NCBI GenBank assembly: GCA_017644185.1
Contig: JAEPMA010000009.1
Span: 1 to 64,000 of the forward strand
Origin: Rhodospirillales bacterium
GTDB taxonomy: Bacteria > Pseudomonadota > Alphaproteobacteria > Rhodospirillales > Casp-alpha2
DNA length: 64,000 bases
Direction: 5' to 3'
Made by a program: the position numbers and the translations under genes. Under the pieces are notes generated by a model that made no database searches, was not told where the DNA came from, and saw only the letters and a program-made list of their open reading frames with translations. Numbering within the stretch: the first letter of the stretch is position 1; every line of letters begins with the position of its first letter. Positions 62,104 through 64,000 of this stretch are shown here, piece after piece.

Positions 62104-63558
62104 TTACTTCGACAGCCGGAGCTCGGAAAGGTCGTTGGCGATTTCGCGGAACACGGCCCGGAGCGCCGCGTCGTCCGGCGCGTAGTGATAGAACGGTGAA
62201 CCGGGGCCACTCGCGACTTCCTGCAGCAGCGACTGCAGCGCCGTCCCGTTATTGGCGAACTGGATCACGTAAAGCACGACGCCCGCGCTCTTGATGTTGG
62301 TGGCGAGCAGCCTGAGGCGGTCATCCATCCCGTTGGCGCCCGCGCCCGAACCGGTGCCGAACACCTGCTTATATCCATCCCCGATGCCGCCGTGGTTCTC
62401 CCCATCGGTCAACAGCACGATGGCGCGCTGCAGGTCGTAGTCCGGGTCGGCGACGGCTTCTGTGAACGGCGCATCCGGCATGAGGACCCGCCAGGCCCAC
62501 CCCAACCCTTGGGGGATGTTGGTTGTTCCTTCCGGGTACTGAAGCTCGTCGATAGCGTCGATAATCGTTTGTTTCTGACTCTGAAGAGACGTGATGCCGT
62601 GCTCCAGGCAAGGGGTGCATTCGCTCCAGCTGCTGGGCGACATCGAACAGGTCCCGCCCGAAACCGGCTCTCCTTCGGGGCCGATCGGCTCCCACGCCGG
62701 CCAGTCGGCGCCGGGCATGACCTGTGGGCCCATGTAGATATCGGCGTCGTCGTCGGTAAAACCGTTGTCGATATAGCGGTTGTAGACACACCCCTTCCAG
62801 TCCGAGGGCGGCGCGTATAGAAGCGGCACCGGCGAGTTGTTGACCTGATAGACGCTGCTTTGTGCAATCCCGGTGACCGGGTTGGTGAAACCGGCGACCG
62901 GCACGCTGGTGGTCATCGCGGAATCGAACGTCGTCCCGTCGAGCATCACGTTGACCTTCGCATTCCAGGGGACGAGGCCGATGTTCAGAAGATCGTTGGT
63001 CCCGTTGTTCCCATATAAAATCTCGACCAAATCCGTCGCCGCATCGCGCGCGGCGGCAATACGGGTTGAAGACCCGCTGCTCGACCCCATGGACCCCGAC
63101 ATGTCGATGGCGATGACGACGTCGAGGGCCTGCATCTGGCGGGTGATCTCGGTGGTCGCCGAAACGGTCAGGGTGTCGAAACCGAGCACCCGCATCAGTG
63201 TCGTCGGGATATCCGCCGACGCCGTCAGGGTCAGACGTTCGTCCAACTCGTCGACGGAGATATGCGGGCCGGATACGCTCGCGTTCATGTAACCGGCGGG
63301 GAAGTTCGCGTTGAAGAACATGTTGATGTCGGCATCCCGACCGGGGGAGAAGAACTTGCGCCCGCCGGCGAGCCCGGCCGCATCGAGGGCCGACGACATC
63401 CTCGACTTCACCAGATAGGCCCTTGCCGCATCCGTCCCCATACCGACGAACGCAACCATCGGCACCGCGGCGAGCGCGAACAATACGATCGCCGCACCTT
63501 TTTCCTGCTTTGCAAACGCCTGGAATTTGCGGAAAACAGAGTGAAACCACGTTCTCAT
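62104..63558 (-). CDS. TadG-like protein with von Willebrand factor A domain
   Basis: The product has 484 residues. A basic leader and a prepilin-like hydrophobic segment (KGAAIVLFALAAVPMVAFVGMGTDAARAYLV) precede the TadG segment with SSALDAAGLAGGR. A VWA domain begins near residue 145 with the MIDAS motif D152-x-S154-x-S156 (DVVIAIDMSGSMGSS), and a later LLTDGEN segment lies near residue 390. TadG-type proteins assemble with TadE/TadF at the base of the Flp pilus. It is alone on the minus strand, convergent with the pseudopilin pair, and divergent from the partial gene at the right edge. Confidence 0.88.
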   Translation of the reverse strand: MRTWFHSVFRKFQAFAKQEKGAAIVLFALAAVPMVAFVGMGTDAARAYLVKSRMSSALDAAGLAGGRKFFSPGRDADINMFFNANFPAGYMNASVSGPHISVDELDERLTLTASADIPTTLMRVLGFDTLTVSATTEITRQMQALDVVIAIDMSGSMGSSSGSSTRIAAARDAATDLVEILYGNNGTNDLLNIGLVPWNAKVNVMLDGTTFDSAMTTSVPVAGFTNPVTGIAQSSVYQVNNSPVPLLYAPPSDWKGCVYNRYIDNGFTDDDADIYMGPQVMPGADWPAWEPIGPEGEPVSGGTCSMSPSSWSECTPCLEHGITSLQSQKQTIIDAIDELQYPEGTTNIPQGLGWAWRVLMPDAPFTEAVADPDYDLQRAIVLLTDGENHGGIGDGYKQVFGTGSGAGANGMDDRLRLLATNIKSAGVVLYVIQFANNGTALQSLLQEVASGPGSPFYHYAPDDAALRAVFREIANDLSELRLSK

Positions 63559-63600
63559 GGCAGTCGCCCCCTCGTATTCAACGGGACAACTTGCCGCCGA

Positions 63601-63630
63601 TCAAATAATGACTGCAATTCTATTATTTGA
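63601..63630. promoter_or_regulatory. 9-bp inverted repeat upstream of the TadG-like gene
   Basis: TCAAATAAT and ATTATTTGA form a perfect inverted repeat across a 12-nt spacer, 43-72 bp upstream of the TadG-like start. Its position suggests an operator or promoter-overlapping site. Confidence 0.4.
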
Positions 63631-63649
63631 GCACATTAATCGTGGTAAT

Positions 63650-63669
63650 TTGCATAAAATTTTATGCAA
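63650..63669. promoter_or_regulatory. Perfect 20-bp palindrome, candidate operator
   Basis: TTGCATAAAATTTTATGCAA is a perfect 20-bp dyad in the AT-rich divergent region between the TadG-like gene (92 bp away) and the acidic partial gene (114 bp away). It shares the core ATAAAATTTTAT with the site at 60588-60601 near flp and tadE. It may be a binding site for one regulator of the Tad locus and its neighbour. Confidence 0.55.
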
Positions 63670-63782
63670 TTTATATCGCTTTTACAGACACTTACCGCTG
63701 AAATGAAAATTTAGGCATTCCACTCGTCACGCGCGATGATCGGCCCGTCGTCCAGTGCCGTGATCATCGTGGAGTGCCTTGC

Positions 63783-64000
63783 ATGGCCCTGTTGGAAAAC
63801 ATCATCAGCGGGGATCCCCTTGAGCTTGAGGGGGTGCTCGATCCGGCCGTTCCCGTAAGCGACGGCAGCGGAAGCGTGCAGCCCGCCTCATCGGATGAGC
63901 AGAACGCCACCACGCCCGAAACATCATCGGATGAGGTCGCTTTCACCGCCGCGGACGGCACCGTCGCCGATGCCGACCCGACCGAAACCGAAGACACCGA
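63783..64000 (+). CDS. Acidic N-terminus of a protein running off the right edge
   Basis: An ATG at 63783 opens a frame with no stop to the window end (72 codons): MALLENIISGDPLELEG, then a very acidic Ser/Thr/Asp/Glu-rich stretch. No signal peptide is visible. Acidic leaders of this kind precede large repeat proteins exported by type I secretion, as in the giant protein at the left edge, but the sequences are not clearly similar. A minus-strand frame in the same place is a shadow. The product cannot be named from this fragment. Confidence 0.6.
   Translation, partial: MALLENIISGDPLELEGVLDPAVPVSDGSGSVQPASSDEQNATTPETSSDEVAFTAADGTVADADPTETEDT

Noticed and set aside
63764-63997. 77-codon minus-strand frame at the right edge
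   Set aside because: It is antisense to an open plus-strand frame that begins with a plausible ATG and reads out of the window.
1-64000. tRNA, rRNA, insertion sequences and phage genes
   Set aside because: I saw no tRNA-like cloverleaf, rRNA segment, transposase, integrase or phage structural gene on reading. A dedicated RNA search was not possible.

Overview
The window looks like chromosomal DNA of a high-GC, free-living alphaproteobacterium. The evidence is a 5-aminolevulinate synthase (Shemin-type hemA), a Caulobacter-style cpa/tad pilus locus, and many CoA- and acid-catabolism genes with short ATGA-type overlaps. A Rhodospirillales-like lineage is plausible but cannot be fixed from sequence alone. 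I see no rRNA, tRNA, CRISPR array, transposase or phage gene.

Layout. 1-5.8 kb (minus): the N-terminal 1414 codons of a giant repeat protein that runs off the left edge. It has an acidic leader, six cadherin-like repeats, then at least six T1SS-143-like repeats, and is preceded by a TPR protein with a possible glycosyltransferase domain. 5.9-17 kb: dispersed catabolic genes (GST, alpha/beta hydrolase, DsbA-like isomerase, hydratase, MFS carrier, enoyl-CoA hydratase, MmgE/PrpD, two dehydrogenases, four-domain rhodanese). 17-18.7 kb: a tandem pair of related secreted Cys-containing proteins of unknown function. 19-21.4 kb: an enoyl-CoA hydratase and two SDR proteins that both lack the usual catalytic Tyr. 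21.6-29.1 kb (minus): a complete peptide-type ABC importer followed by an M81 (MlrC-like) peptidase and a tiny exported protein. 29.5-33.5 kb: small catabolic genes. 33.5-40.6 kb (minus): an acyl-CoA dehydrogenase / acyl-CoA ligase / phosphodiesterase / MFS / MFS operon. 40.8-42.8 kb: hemA and an enoyl-CoA hydratase. 42.8-47.1 kb (minus): hybrid histidine kinase, CBS protein, PAS kinase. 47.2-50.2 kb (minus): otnK-otnC-FAD oxidoreductase for four-carbon acid sugars. 50.2-63.6 kb: a MarR regulator, then the whole Tad pilus locus (tadD-like, tadC, tadB, cpaF, cpaE, cpaD, cpaC, cpaB, cpaA, flp, two TadE-like pseudopilins, TadG-like VWA protein). 63.8 kb: start of another acidic protein running off the right edge.

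The window is therefore a catabolic and transport region bounded by surface-attachment functions. Families of GC-rich palindromic intergenic repeats sit in at least seven gaps. The strongest non-coding signals are: two AT-rich palindromes sharing the core ATAAAATTTTAT in the two divergent gaps of the Tad locus; an FNR-like box before hemA; and GC hairpins after flp, after the ABC binding-protein gene and after its last permease gene. The least explained coding features are the secreted pair at 17-18.7 kb, the Tyr-less SDR pair, and the TPR/transferase-like protein next to the giant adhesin.
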